43,124 bases of DNA from Pseudoalteromonas sp. H71 (lineage in GTDB: Bacteria > Pseudomonadota > Gammaproteobacteria > Enterobacterales > Alteromonadaceae), in the NCBI RefSeq assembly GCF_001468485.1, contig NZ_LODI01000045.1:150364-193487 (forward strand), given 5' to 3'. The position numbers and the translations under genes are program-made. Positions 1-8,277 of this stretch are shown here, piece after piece. Positions within the stretch are counted from its first letter, which is position 1; every line of letters starts with the position of its first letter. The notes under the pieces were generated by a model. The model saw only the letters and a program-made list of their open reading frames with translations, was not told the DNA's origin and ran no database searches.

Positions 1-210
1 AACGATCGCAAGCCCAACGACTAATTCTTCGCAAGTAATGCTTATAAATTGGAACTGGTTAAACTTAAGTTTTTTTGCAAGCATACCGCATGGTTTATCC
101 ATTGAGTTTCTTAAGTCAAAATCCAAGTAATTAATATGTTTAATCCCTTGCGGGAATAAACCAAAGTTAGCCTGTCCATCAGGGTTAATAAGCTGCAGTT
201 TTGTTGCCAT
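1..210 (-). CDS. DUF2804-type protein, N-terminal fragment
   Basis: A reading frame opens at an ATG at 210-208 and stays open for 70 codons to the left edge, so only the first part of the protein is present. An AAGGATG Shine-Dalgarno lies just upstream. The N-terminus (MATKLQLINPDGQANFGLFP, then NYLDFDLRNSMDKP and KFNQFQFISI) resembles, from memory, the start of DUF2804 family proteins, which are typically about 330-350 residues and of unknown biochemical function. No signal peptide or membrane segment is visible in this part. It lies downstream of phhB on the same strand, but a strong terminator separates them, so it is probably a separate unit. The family call is moderate because most of the protein is outside the window. 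Confidence 0.6.
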   Translation of the reverse strand, partial: MATKLQLINPDGQANFGLFPQGIKHINYLDFDLRNSMDKPCGMLAKKLKFNQFQFISITCEELVVGLAIV

Positions 211-364
211 GTAACCATCCTTTTTTATACAGCCTATATTATTCTCGGACACAAAATAATCAACCTAGAATATAACTACATGGCATATATTTGTTTTGTT
301 ATCCATATGCTTTTTGTTGTAACAATTTTAATTGTAGAAGGTGATAATTTACCAAAGCCAATAA

Positions 365-392
365 AAAAGCACTTATAAAAATAAGTGCTTTT
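365..392 (-). terminator. Rho-independent terminator after phhB
   Basis: A perfect 12-bp stem (AAAAGCACTTAT / ATAAGTGCTTTT) closes a 4-nt loop. On the minus strand it continues into a T-rich stretch. It sits 23 nt beyond the phhB stop codon and should end the phhA-phhB transcript. Confidence 0.85.
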
Positions 393-414
393 AGTTTGCT
401 CAATTAATTTTTTA

Positions 415-759
415 TTACAGTGCGTTAAACACGTCGTCTGTTTTAGCTGCGCAAATAAAGTCGTTTTTGTGCAGGCCTTTAATTGAATGGCTCCACCATG
501 TAACGGTTACTTTGCCCCACTCGGTCAATAAACCTGGGTGGTGGCCTTCATCTTCTGCCATGTCGCCAACTTTATTGGTAAACGCGATAGCTTGCTTAAA
601 GTTTTTAAATTTATAAACACGTTCAAGCTGCATAATGCCGTCGCGTACTTCAGGTACCCAGTCTGGGATTTTAGTAATTAATTGTGCAAGCTCTTCGTCA
701 GACACTTTTGGAGCATCTACGTGGCAAGCTTCGCATTTTTGTTCACTTAATGAAGACAT
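415..759 (-). CDS. phhB: Pterin-4-alpha-carbinolamine dehydratase
   Basis: PhhB dehydrates 4a-hydroxytetrahydrobiopterin, regenerating the pterin cofactor oxidised by phenylalanine hydroxylase, and acts in the cytoplasm. At 114 residues it has the usual length for the family. The family signature is visible: EDEGHHP with His73-His74, then a TVTWWSHS segment with His91, matching the conserved histidines of the active site. Its start is 38 nt downstream of the phhA stop on the same strand, and no terminator lies between them, so the two are almost certainly cotranscribed. The N-terminal [10 protein letters not shown] segment, with two cysteines, is common in bacterial members. A strong terminator follows the gene. 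Confidence 0.95.
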   Translation of the reverse strand: MSSLSEQKCEACHVDAPKVSDEELAQLITKIPDWVPEVRDGIMQLERVYKFKNFKQAIAFTNKVGDMAEDEGHHPGLLTEWGKVTVTWWSHSIKGLHKNDFICAAKTDDVFNAL

Positions 760-797
760 CTTAAATCCTTACTTTAGCGTTTCTTTTTAAATTAAAG

Positions 798-1595
798 TTA
801 ACTAGCTAATTTTTCTTTTGGTGGAAATTTTGGGTCGTGCAAACCAAGCTCTTTAGCTTGCTCTACCAAAGTCATAATATCCATTTGCGATATATCAAAC
901 AGATCATGAATAGAATTAATGGTGAAGTACTGTGGCTGCATAATATCAATACGGTACGGCGTACGCAGCACATCAATGACGCTCATTGGCGTTATTTCTG
1001 GTGTATCTGAATACACGTATTGCGTTTCACCCGGGCTTGATAAAATACCGCCGCCGTAAATCCGCAGGCCGTTTTCGGTTTGCATTAAACCAAACTCAAC
1101 GGTAAACCAGTACATACGAGCTAAGTATACGCGATCTTTTTTCTGCGCCGCATAACCTAGTTGGCCGTATTTGTGTGTGAATTTGGCAAAATCTGGGTTT
1201 GTTAGCATGGCGCAGTGGCCAAATATTTCATGAAAAATATCTGGTTCTTGGAGATAGTCAAACTCTTCACGGCTACGAATAAACGTCGCTACCGGAAATT
1301 GTTTGTTTGCCAACAACCTAAAAAACTCATCAAAATCGATAAGTGCTGGCACTGGCGCAACCTGCCAGCCAGTAGTGGCAAGAAGTACCTCATTAAGCTC
1401 ACTTAATTGCGGTATACGATCGTGAGGCAGGTTTATTTTTTTAAGCCCATCCATGTACTCATCGCAGGCCTTGCCTTCAATGCATTCAAGTTGACGTGCC
1501 ACTAGCTCTGACCAAATTTTATTTTCTTCTTCGCTCCAGTGTATGACGCCATTTTCGTCTGGTGTTTTGGAGGTGTATTTACTTGATTTAGCCAT
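798..1595 (-). CDS. phhA: Phenylalanine 4-monooxygenase
   Basis: This is a pterin- and iron-dependent aromatic amino acid hydroxylase that converts phenylalanine to tyrosine in the cytoplasm, feeding tyrosine synthesis or aromatic catabolism. At 265 residues it matches the short bacterial class, which has a catalytic domain only and no N-terminal ACT regulatory domain. The iron site is intact: His122 and His127 in the HEIFGHC motif and Glu167 in the TVEFGL segment, consistent with the two-His-one-Glu facial triad. The start ATG at 1595 has an AAGG Shine-Dalgarno nearby. phhB follows 38 nt downstream. A TyrR-like palindrome lies about 145 nt upstream of the start, so induction by aromatic amino acids is likely (inference). 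Confidence 0.97.
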   Translation of the reverse strand: MAKSSKYTSKTPDENGVIHWSEEENKIWSELVARQLECIEGKACDEYMDGLKKINLPHDRIPQLSELNEVLLATTGWQVAPVPALIDFDEFFRLLANKQFPVATFIRSREEFDYLQEPDIFHEIFGHCAMLTNPDFAKFTHKYGQLGYAAQKKDRVYLARMYWFTVEFGLMQTENGLRIYGGGILSSPGETQYVYSDTPEITPMSVIDVLRTPYRIDIMQPQYFTINSIHDLFDISQMDIMTLVEQAKELGLHDPKFPPKEKLAS

Positions 1596-1738
1596 AAGTA
1601 CCTTCTTGGGTGTGTACCCTAAATGTGTGTCAGTGTGATACTCAAGATTAATGAATATCTAATGCAGCCATACTATGCAAAAGTGAACAAAAGTTTAATA
1701 GATAGGCTAACATCTGTGCTTGGCACGATTACACAAAC

Positions 1739-1756
1739 TGTAAATTAAAAATTACA
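1739..1756. promoter_or_regulatory. Candidate TyrR/PhhR operator upstream of phhA
   Basis: TGTAAA-N6-ATTACA matches the TyrR box consensus TGTAAA-N6-TTTACA at 11 of 12 positions. It is part of a longer inverted repeat, ACTGTAA-N8-TTACAGT, at 1737-1758. It lies between the 3' end of megL and the start of phhA. TyrR-family control of phenylalanine hydroxylase genes is established in Pseudomonas (PhhR); its use here is inferred. Confidence 0.6.
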
Positions 1757-1826
1757 GTGATGGCACTTTTAATGTACAAACCCAAATTTAAAGGCATTTA
1801 GGCTACATTAATATGTATATAAAAAA

Positions 1827-3029
1827 TTACACATAAACTATTTGAGCAAATGCTTGGTCTAAATCGCTAATAATGTCGTTAACATCTTCGAGCCCAACCG
1901 AAAGCCTGATCAGCCCATCACTTATTCCAGCAGCAGCTCGCTCCTCTGGTGTATAAGGAGAATGAGTCATAGAAGCTGGGTGCTGAATGAGTGTTTCGGC
2001 ATCGCCGAGACTGACAGCAAGTGTACAAAGCTTCATGCTATCAATAAATTGGGCGCCTTGTTGTAAGGTGCCTTTTATTTCAAACGCAATTACGCCGCCT
2101 GCAGCTTTCATTTGATTACCAATAAATTTATACCCTGGGTGAGATTTAAGCCCTGGGTAATAAACAATATTAACCTGCGGGTGCGCCTCTAAGTATTCGG
2201 CTACTGTTTGGGCACTTTGACAGTGACGATCCATGCGTATGGCTAAGGTTTTTAATCCGCGATTTATAAGCCATGCGTCGTGTGGGCTTATGGTGGCACC
2301 AATGTCTTTTAGTACGGTCATTTTAATTAGGGTGATATGCTCGAGCGATCCACACACAAGTCCTGCCACTACGTCGCCATGGCCATTTATGTATTTGGTG
2401 GCACTGTGCATAATTATATCAATGCCATATTGTTTTGGTGATTGCAGCAGCGGCGTTAAAAAGGTGTTGTCGACCACGCTAATTAAGTTGTGCTGTTTAG
2501 CAATAGCGCCAATAAGTGCTAAATCAATTACAGCCATTGTTGGGTTTATAGGTGTTTCTACAAATATCATTTTTGAATTTGGTTTAATCGCAGCGCGAAG
2601 TTCGGCTTCATTGGTCATATCAACAAACGTCACTTCGATTCCCCAACGCGGTAACATGTGCGCAAAAAATGCGAATGTACATCCATACAATGCACTTGAG
2701 GCCACTAGGTGGTCGCCTTGTGATAAAAAGCTCAATACCGATGCAGACACAGCGCCCATACCGGTAGCCGTTGCCGCAGCCGCTTCACAGCCTTCTAGCT
2801 GTGCTATTTTTTGTTCAAGCTCGGTGGTTGTTGGGTTACCTAGACGAGTGTAAATATAGCCTGGTTCATCCCCTGCAAAACGTGCGGCACCTTGTGCTGC
2901 ATTTTCAAAATGAAAGGTTGATGTTTGGTATAACGGAGAGGTTAATGCGCCATGAGGATCGTTTGCTTTTTGCGGGCCATGAATACATTGTGTATGAAGA
3001 TGATGCTTGGTCATTATCTTTGTGCTCAT
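1827..3029 (-). CDS. megL: Methionine gamma-lyase
   Basis: This is a PLP-dependent enzyme of the Cys/Met metabolism family, most like methionine gamma-lyase, which splits methionine into methanethiol, 2-oxobutyrate and ammonia. PLP would bind Lys212 in HSATKY, with Asp187 in the VVDNTF segment contacting the pyridine nitrogen. The diagnostic feature is Cys117 in the SALYGCTFAF segment, next to Tyr115. This cysteine is typical of methionine gamma-lyases, where cystathionine gamma-synthases and gamma-lyases usually carry another residue. The C-terminal HPASMTHSPYTPEER and IRLSVGLED segments also fit. Length is 400 residues against about 398 for the Pseudomonas enzyme. A second in-frame ATG at 3014 is an alternative start; neither has a strong Shine-Dalgarno. 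A general gamma-lyase is the alternative call. Confidence 0.88.
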   Translation of the reverse strand: MSTKIMTKHHLHTQCIHGPQKANDPHGALTSPLYQTSTFHFENAAQGAARFAGDEPGYIYTRLGNPTTTELEQKIAQLEGCEAAAATATGMGAVSASVLSFLSQGDHLVASSALYGCTFAFFAHMLPRWGIEVTFVDMTNEAELRAAIKPNSKMIFVETPINPTMAVIDLALIGAIAKQHNLISVVDNTFLTPLLQSPKQYGIDIIMHSATKYINGHGDVVAGLVCGSLEHITLIKMTVLKDIGATISPHDAWLINRGLKTLAIRMDRHCQSAQTVAEYLEAHPQVNIVYYPGLKSHPGYKFIGNQMKAAGGVIAFEIKGTLQQGAQFIDSMKLCTLAVSLGDAETLIQHPASMTHSPYTPEERAAAGISDGLIRLSVGLEDVNDIISDLDQAFAQIVYV

Positions 3030-3154
3030 TTTTATTATGTGTTGTTAGTGACATAGATAAAAACGTACCACAGTTTAAATCACAAGCATGCCGGATGCTC
3101 AGATGGCTATTTGTGCAAAGTTTACCCGCTTAGCTGTACACAAATATTTCCATG

Positions 3155-4183
3155 CTATTGTGTAGGCTCTGTTTTTCCTCGTTTTATAATTTTACCTGCA
3201 ATACTTTGTACGGTCTCTTTTAGCAAGCTCCGCTTGTGCTCGAGCCTTGGTAAAGGGCGACTTAGCTCCATTGCTTTGTAGCCTATACGCGCTGTAAAAA
3301 TACCAGCGCTGACGCCTTGTGCTGCTCGCCCAGAAAGTTTACCCAATAACTCAGCACTTAGCGCCGTTGCCGCTAAATCAGATACCAGCTCAGCACTACC
3401 TACAAACATGACTTGCTTTATCAGCATGCGATAAAGCTTAATTCGACTAGCATAGCCAAATCCAATGCCATAAATTTTACCAATTTGCTCTATTAGCTTG
3501 GTGCCACGCCACAATACTGCCATCATATCCACTAGCGCAATTGGGCTCAGTGCAACCAATAATGCGGACTCGGTTGCGAAACGATTTATAAGCTTTTTCG
3601 CTTGAGTATCTTGGGTGACCAATAAACTATTTGCGTATAGTGTCATTATTTCTTTATCGCTGTGATGCTCTGCAACTTGACTTTTAAAAGTGTCGAAGTT
3701 ATCAAGCTGTTGGTGTTTATTTAACTTTTCAAGCCAAGGCAATGCCCCGCCTACTTGCTCACTATTTAAAAGTCTATCGGCTTCAACTCTATGCAACTGG
3801 TTACGTTTTAAACTGCGCAACATTGAATATTCTCGCCACAACATTCGTCCAATTAACAGTACACCGCTGACGACGGCGGTTAAATAAACACTGCCTAAAA
3901 TAATAGATTGCTGAAATGTAAATACTAACGAAAACGCAAACTCTAAAAGTACAAGCACAATAAAGCTAATCGTAAAAATACCTTTTAAGGTTTGCCATTT
4001 TGATTTTTTATAAACTGGAGTTAGGTCAATTTCAGGCTCAAGTGTTTCGTCATCAAAGTCATCGCTATCATTACTTTGCCCGTGCTCAATCACTTTTGCA
4101 GGAACTAAAGCGGGTTCAATTTGTTCAACATCTTGTGTGTCTATTCGGCGACCAGCTTGAAACTGAGGTTGTGTCTCATTCAT
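3155..4183 (-). CDS. ycjF: YcjF family inner-membrane protein (DUF697)
   Basis: YcjF is an inner-membrane protein of unclear function encoded with YcjX in psp-linked operons and induced with the phage-shock regulon in enteric bacteria. This 342-residue copy has an acidic soluble N-terminus (residues 1-60), two adjacent membrane segments at about 69-90 and 94-112, and a C-terminal DUF697-like region containing the LVALSPIALVDMMAVLWR stretch and Gly/Ala-rich helices. Its start codon overlaps the ycjX stop by 4 nt (ATGA), which indicates translational coupling. It is the last gene of the pspABC-ycjXF cluster. No clear terminator follows before megL, 125 nt away. Confidence 0.9.
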   Translation of the reverse strand: MNETQPQFQAGRRIDTQDVEQIEPALVPAKVIEHGQSNDSDDFDDETLEPEIDLTPVYKKSKWQTLKGIFTISFIVLVLLEFAFSLVFTFQQSIILGSVYLTAVVSGVLLIGRMLWREYSMLRSLKRNQLHRVEADRLLNSEQVGGALPWLEKLNKHQQLDNFDTFKSQVAEHHSDKEIMTLYANSLLVTQDTQAKKLINRFATESALLVALSPIALVDMMAVLWRGTKLIEQIGKIYGIGFGYASRIKLYRMLIKQVMFVGSAELVSDLAATALSAELLGKLSGRAAQGVSAGIFTARIGYKAMELSRPLPRLEHKRSLLKETVQSIAGKIIKRGKTEPTQ

Positions 4184-5604
4184 GATAATTTGTCTCCTAA
4201 CAAGTACTGCATTACATGATCAAGGCGAATGTGTTTTAGTTGTTTATCTGGGCATGGCATGGGCGTAAACGATAAAAACTCAAAACCTTGTGCGGGCCAT
4301 TCAGCTTTACTAAGCATGCGCCTCGGCGGCTGTGGCGGTAAATAAGTTAACCAGTCTTGCTCGTTTAAAGGTTTACCATAAATACAATCAAGCGTTTGGC
4401 CTTTATCATTTATTTGGCGCGGTTGCGTAGCCGTTATTGACGACATAGCCATGGTTTCTATTTGCACACCATCGAATTTTAAATAGTTAGTTTGCTCATG
4501 CACTAGCGAATCGAGCAGTAATGCCAAGTCTTTATGGTGCTTGGCACTGATGTGATCTGATTTATTTGCTGCAAAGAGTATTTTATCTATGTTGGGTTTA
4601 AATAAACGTTTGAAAAACCCTGACTCGCCGTAATTAAAGTGGGCAAGCAATTGGTTTATTACGCTACTTTGCTCTTGAAGTGTTGCATGGCCTTCGTTTA
4701 AAGCGCTTAATGCATCGACTAACACTATTTGACGGTCAAAATGTTTAAAATGCTCGTTGTAAAAAGGCTTAACCACTTCTTTTACATAAGCATTAAAGCG
4801 CTTAATAAGGTGCTCTAAATTAGATCCCGCAATAATATCACCTCTATTAAACTGCTGAGAATTAACAGGGAAAAATAATAATAGCGGCGCACCTTTTAAG
4901 TCACCAGGCATTAGCATTCGCCCAGGTTGTAGCATAGCTAGTTTGGTGTCTTTTTTAAGACCCAACAGCATATGTTGGTAAAGCTCAGCAATGTGTGAAA
5001 GTAAGCTCTCATCAACAGGTGCGTTTAAGTCAAGCTGCTCAAGCGCATTTAAAAAATCATTAGACGTATTTACGCGCGGGTGTTGCAGTAATAAAGGGTA
5101 TTGAAGATCACACCACTGCTCATAGCTTTGCTCAAGCATGGGTAAGTCAAGTAACCACTCGCCGGGGTAATCTATAATATCTAAGTACAACGTGGATTGC
5201 GGTGAAAAATGCCCACGTAAACCCGTATTGCTCTGATATTTTATTGCCAAACGAAGTGTATTAATGCGCTCAGTCGATGCGGGCCATTTTGGTTCGCCGT
5301 CACTTGGTAAAAGAGAATTAAGCGCACGCGTATAATCAAAAGTGGGAACGTTAAGCGCCTCTTGCGGTACAACTTTGGTAGCAATATGGCGATGCTCTCG
5401 CATTACGTCAAAAAACGGGAGGTTTTTATCGTTAGCTTGTGTCGTTAATTGCTTTACTAAGGCTGTAATAAAGGCGGTTTTACCGCTGCCACTTAACCCG
5501 GTAACAGCCAATTTCACATGCTGATCTAAACTTCGGTGAAGGGCTTTTTGTGCACTGCCTTTAATACTTTTAAAGGTCTTTTTAGCAAATGAAGTACTAC
5601 TCAT
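4180..5604 (-). CDS. ycjX: YcjX family P-loop protein (DUF463)
   Basis: YcjX is a predicted nucleotide-binding protein of the DUF463 family, with GTPase-like features, produced under Psp control; its cellular task is not established. A Walker A motif, GLSGSGKT, is visible at residues 36-43. The segment LDIIDYPGEWLLDLPML further on fits the Walker B/switch region, and FAANKSDHIS resembles a guanine-specificity NKxD motif (NKSD). The 474-residue length is close to the family norm. Its stop overlaps the ycjF start by 4 nt, and it begins 55 nt after pspC. This supports one operon, pspA-pspB-pspC-ycjX-ycjF. Confidence 0.92.
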   Translation of the reverse strand: MSSTSFAKKTFKSIKGSAQKALHRSLDQHVKLAVTGLSGSGKTAFITALVKQLTTQANDKNLPFFDVMREHRHIATKVVPQEALNVPTFDYTRALNSLLPSDGEPKWPASTERINTLRLAIKYQSNTGLRGHFSPQSTLYLDIIDYPGEWLLDLPMLEQSYEQWCDLQYPLLLQHPRVNTSNDFLNALEQLDLNAPVDESLLSHIAELYQHMLLGLKKDTKLAMLQPGRMLMPGDLKGAPLLLFFPVNSQQFNRGDIIAGSNLEHLIKRFNAYVKEVVKPFYNEHFKHFDRQIVLVDALSALNEGHATLQEQSSVINQLLAHFNYGESGFFKRLFKPNIDKILFAANKSDHISAKHHKDLALLLDSLVHEQTNYLKFDGVQIETMAMSSITATQPRQINDKGQTLDCIYGKPLNEQDWLTYLPPQPPRRMLSKAEWPAQGFEFLSFTPMPCPDKQLKHIRLDHVMQYLLGDKLS

Positions 5605-5659
5605 AATGGGCTAGCACTTCATTGATGCTTAATCACCTAATAAAGTGCCATTAAATCCT

Positions 5660-6061
5660 TTAAAGTTTATTGATTTCACGGCTTACCGTAAACTCGCTAG
5701 AGGTAACGTGGCGTTCCATATCTTGAAGGCGTGTATCTACTCGCGCTAAACGCTCTTTTAAATCTTGTAAAGCGCGGCGCGGTGGCTCACCCTTTTGCCA
5801 TACTTTAAATTTTACTTCTAACGGATCGTCAGCTTTTGTTGAACTATTGGTATGTGCAGTCGTTGGCTCTTTTTTGTCTAAAATAAACCACGCTGCAATA
5901 TACGCTACCACAAATAATGGGCCACCTGCTAGCAGTACCGCACTAACAAATATAATGCGAACTAACCATAACTCCATATTAAAGTAGTCACTTAATCCCG
6001 CACACACACCGGCTATTTTACCGCGCTGTGGGTCTCTTAATAATTCGCGTTTGGCATTCAT
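5660..6061 (-). CDS. pspC: Phage shock protein C
   Basis: PspC is an inner-membrane protein that, with PspB, relays membrane stress to PspA and frees PspF. The N-terminus carries the PspC domain (RELLRDPQRGKIAGVCAGLSDYF split as RDPQRGK then GVCAGLSDYF), followed by hydrophobic segments (VRIIFVSAVLLAGGPLFVV and YIAAWFIL). A C-terminal charged region, LKERLARVDTRLQDMERHV, should form the cytosolic coiled part. I chose the ATG at 6061 (133 residues): a GGAG Shine-Dalgarno lies 8 nt upstream, and it overlaps the pspB stop as ATGA, the usual coupling. An in-frame ATG at 6076 would add five residues but has poorer spacing. Confidence 0.93.
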   Translation of the reverse strand: MNAKRELLRDPQRGKIAGVCAGLSDYFNMELWLVRIIFVSAVLLAGGPLFVVAYIAAWFILDKKEPTTAHTNSSTKADDPLEVKFKVWQKGEPPRRALQDLKERLARVDTRLQDMERHVTSSEFTVSREINKL

Positions 6062-6291
6062 ATTTTGCGTCTCCATTGTGGTGACTCTTGATCAAGCAAT
6101 GCTTCAAGTGTTTCTACTCTATCAGCCATGCGTTCAGCTTTATGTGCTAGTTCGAGTAATTGGCGGTGTTCATGTTCACTTAAACCTTGGCTGACTTGCT
6201 TTTTGCTACGGTAGTGTAAAATTAACCACAGTGGCGCAACAAAAATCATAAATAAGATAAATGGTGCAACTAGTATCTCTGGATCAAACAT
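6058..6291 (-). CDS. pspB: Phage shock protein B
   Basis: PspB is a small bitopic inner-membrane protein that acts with PspC as the sensor or transducer of the phage-shock response. It has 77 residues, close to the normal 74-75. One membrane helix, residues about 8-27 (VAPFILFMIFVAPLWLILHY), is followed by a charged helical tail with heptad character (residues 35-70) that would interact with PspC. It is placed 66 nt after pspA and overlaps pspC by 4 nt. Nothing is unusual. Confidence 0.95.
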   Translation of the reverse strand: MFDPEILVAPFILFMIFVAPLWLILHYRSKKQVSQGLSEHEHRQLLELAHKAERMADRVETLEALLDQESPQWRRKI

Positions 6292-6357
6292 AATCCTCTC
6301 CTGACAATCCGTTCAAATATGTTAAGCAGTGGGGCACATTACATGCCCCTGTATAAA

Positions 6358-7017
6358 TTACTTATCAGCAAGCTTCTTTTTAAGTTCAGCTAGCTCATCA
6401 TCAATTTTTTCATTTTTTTGTAAATCAGCAATTTCGTCTGCTAACGTTTGCTTACCTAAATCGTAAGACTCTATTTGAGATTCTAGTCCATCAATTTTAG
6501 TTTCGTAACGTTCAAAGCGATTAAGTGCGTCTTCTACTTTAGAGCTATCAAGTGCTTTTTTCACTTCTAGGCGCGACTCAGCTGAACGCTGGCGAAGAAT
6601 TATTGCCTTTTGACGTGATTTAGCATCAGCTAACTTTTCTTGTAGTGTGGTCACTTCTTGCTGAAGCTTCTCAATATGAGACTCTACATGCTCAAGTTCA
6701 CCTTCAACGGCACTCACTGCATCTGCCGACTTTTGCTTTTCGAGTAATGCTGAACGTGCTAAATCTTCGCGGTCTTTACTAAGTGCTAACTCAGCTTTTT
6801 CTTGCCAGTCACTTACTTGAACTTTAAGTGTATCAAGGCGGCGAACAATTTCTTTTTTCTCAGCCAAAGTTTTAGCTGATGTAGAACGCACCTCTACCAG
6901 TGTATCTTCCATTTCTTGGATAATCAGACGCACCATTTTTTCTGGGTCTTCTGCTTTATCTAAAATGGCATTGATATTAGAATTAACAATATCTGCAAAA
7001 CGTGAAAAAATTCCCAT
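6358..7017 (-). CDS. pspA: Phage shock protein A
   Basis: PspA is the effector of the phage-shock response. It binds damaged inner membrane and forms large oligomers that help retain proton-motive force, and in unstressed cells it binds and inhibits PspF. The 219-residue protein starts with the amphipathic helix MGIFSRFADIVNSNINAILD expected for membrane binding and continues as an almost uninterrupted coiled coil, rich in Glu, Lys and Leu, to the end. Family motifs such as DPEKMVRLIIQEMED are present. It is the first gene of the psp operon. A candidate sigma-54 promoter lies 47-64 nt upstream of the start codon. Confidence 0.97.
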   Translation of the reverse strand: MGIFSRFADIVNSNINAILDKAEDPEKMVRLIIQEMEDTLVEVRSTSAKTLAEKKEIVRRLDTLKVQVSDWQEKAELALSKDREDLARSALLEKQKSADAVSAVEGELEHVESHIEKLQQEVTTLQEKLADAKSRQKAIILRQRSAESRLEVKKALDSSKVEDALNRFERYETKIDGLESQIESYDLGKQTLADEIADLQKNEKIDDELAELKKKLADK

Positions 7018-7063
7018 AACATTTACCTCTGTAATTAAAACTTAGTTAGTCTGCTTTAACTAG

Positions 7064-7081
7064 TATCAATATGCTTGCCAA
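7064..7081 (-). promoter_or_regulatory. Candidate sigma-54 promoter of pspA
   Basis: On the minus strand, TTGGCAAGCATATTGATA gives a -24 element TTGGCA and a -12 element TTGAT. The -24 GG is followed by exactly 10 nt and then GA, where the consensus has GC. The predicted start of transcription is near 7052, about 35 nt before the pspA ATG. Sigma-54 and PspF dependence of pspA is established in enteric bacteria; here it is a motif match in the expected place. Confidence 0.7.
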
Positions 7082-7148
7082 CTTTTTAAAAAACAAAATA
7101 CACTTTATTTTCATTAAGTTAAACTAAATATACAAATTACTTTAGTTA

Positions 7149-7179
7149 TTCATAATTATGAAATACACTAACAGTTAGT
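7149..7179. promoter_or_regulatory. Paired palindromes, candidate PspF binding sites
   Basis: Two perfect inverted repeats lie side by side: TTCATAATTATGAA at 7149-7162 and ACTAACAGTTAGT at 7167-7179. They lie roughly 95-125 nt upstream of the predicted pspA transcription start, the distance at which an enhancer-binding protein would be expected. They also lie 25-55 nt before the pspF start codon, so occupancy could repress pspF as known for E. coli PspF autoregulation. The PspF assignment is inferred from position. Confidence 0.45.
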
Positions 7180-7203
7180 AAAAATGACCAAGACTTAGGG
7201 AAT

Positions 7204-8268
7204 ATGAGCCAATATCGCCAACAAGACAATTTACTAGGCCAATCAGACAGCTTTTTATCGGTATTGGATCAAGTATCGCAACTCGCTAATTTAGATAAGC
7301 CGGTGCTTATTATTGGCGAACGAGGCACAGGTAAAGAGCTTATTGCTGCTCGCTTACATTTTTTATCTAAGCGTTGGGATCAAAACTACGTAAAGCTAAA
7401 CTGTGCAGCCTTGAACGAAAACCTGCTCGAAAGCGAATTATTTGGTCACGAAAGCGGTGCATTTACCGGGGCCAGTAAACGCCACGAAGGCCGTTTTGAA
7501 CGCGCTAACAGCGGTACGCTATTTTTGGATGAATTAGCAAATACATCTGCCATGGTACAAGAAAAGCTTCTTCGCGTTATAGAGTATGGTGAGTTTGAAC
7601 GCGTTGGCGGTAAGCAAACTGTTAAAGTTGACACCCGCTTAGTATGCGCCACCAATGAAGACTTACCATATCTTGCAGAACAAGGTGAATTTAGAAGCGA
7701 TTTGTTGGACCGATTAGCATTTGATGTAATTACCCTCCCTCCACTGCGTGAACGTCAAGACGATATTATGTTGCTTGCAGAGCAGTTTGCGATGAACATG
7801 GCACGCGATTTAGAGTGGGAGTTATTCAGTGGCTTTACCCGAAGCGCTACAGAAACACTTTTATCGTATGATTGGCCGGGAAATATTCGTGAGCTTAAAA
7901 ATGTGGTTGAGCGTAGTTTGTATCGCCACGGTAGTGAACATATTCCCGTTCACCAGATTATTTTAGACCCATTCGAGAGTCCATTTAGGCCAAAAGCACG
8001 TATTAAAGCTCCTATAACTCCGAAGCATGTAAGTGCTGAGCCTATTTCTGTTGCCGCGCCTGTAAGCATTTCTGAGCAAAAAGTAGACGCTGATATTCAA
8101 TTTCCTTGTAGCTTAAAAGAGCGCTCAAATGAGTTTGAAATAAATATGATTAATAAAGCGCTTGAGCACAGCCAATTTAATCAAAAGAAAACTGCAGAAG
8201 TACTTGGTTTAACGTATCATCAATTACGTGGGTATCTAAAAAAATACAATTTGTTGGATCAACAATAG
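7204..8268 (+). CDS. pspF: Phage shock operon transcriptional activator PspF
   Basis: PspF is a sigma-54 enhancer-binding ATPase that drives the psp operon and is held inactive by PspA. The 354-residue protein begins directly with the AAA+ domain and has no receiver or sensor domain, as is typical of PspF. Visible motifs are Walker A GERGTGKE (38-45), the sigma-54 contact loop GAFTGA (85-90), Walker B LFLDE (106-110) and the sensor-like WPGNIRELKN stretch. After a Pro/Ala-rich linker (about 255-300), a Fis-type helix-turn-helix closes the protein (FNQKKTAEVLGLTYHQLRGY). It is divergent from pspA, and only 9 nt separate its stop from sapA, so pspF and sapABCDF probably share a transcript. Confidence 0.97.
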   Translation: MSQYRQQDNLLGQSDSFLSVLDQVSQLANLDKPVLIIGERGTGKELIAARLHFLSKRWDQNYVKLNCAALNENLLESELFGHESGAFTGASKRHEGRFERANSGTLFLDELANTSAMVQEKLLRVIEYGEFERVGGKQTVKVDTRLVCATNEDLPYLAEQGEFRSDLLDRLAFDVITLPPLRERQDDIMLLAEQFAMNMARDLEWELFSGFTRSATETLLSYDWPGNIRELKNVVERSLYRHGSEHIPVHQIILDPFESPFRPKARIKAPITPKHVSAEPISVAAPVSISEQKVDADIQFPCSLKERSNEFEINMINKALEHSQFNQKKTAEVLGLTYHQLRGYLKKYNLLDQQ

Positions 8269-8277
8269 TTAGAGGTT

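Noticed and set aside
3030..3130. A MetJ box upstream of megL
   Set aside because: The CATCTGAGCATCC segment matches the MetJ repeats too poorly to support a site.
2233..3133. Two plus-strand open frames opposite megL
   Set aside because: They are shadows of a well-conserved PLP enzyme on the other strand, with no Shine-Dalgarno and no recognisable domain.
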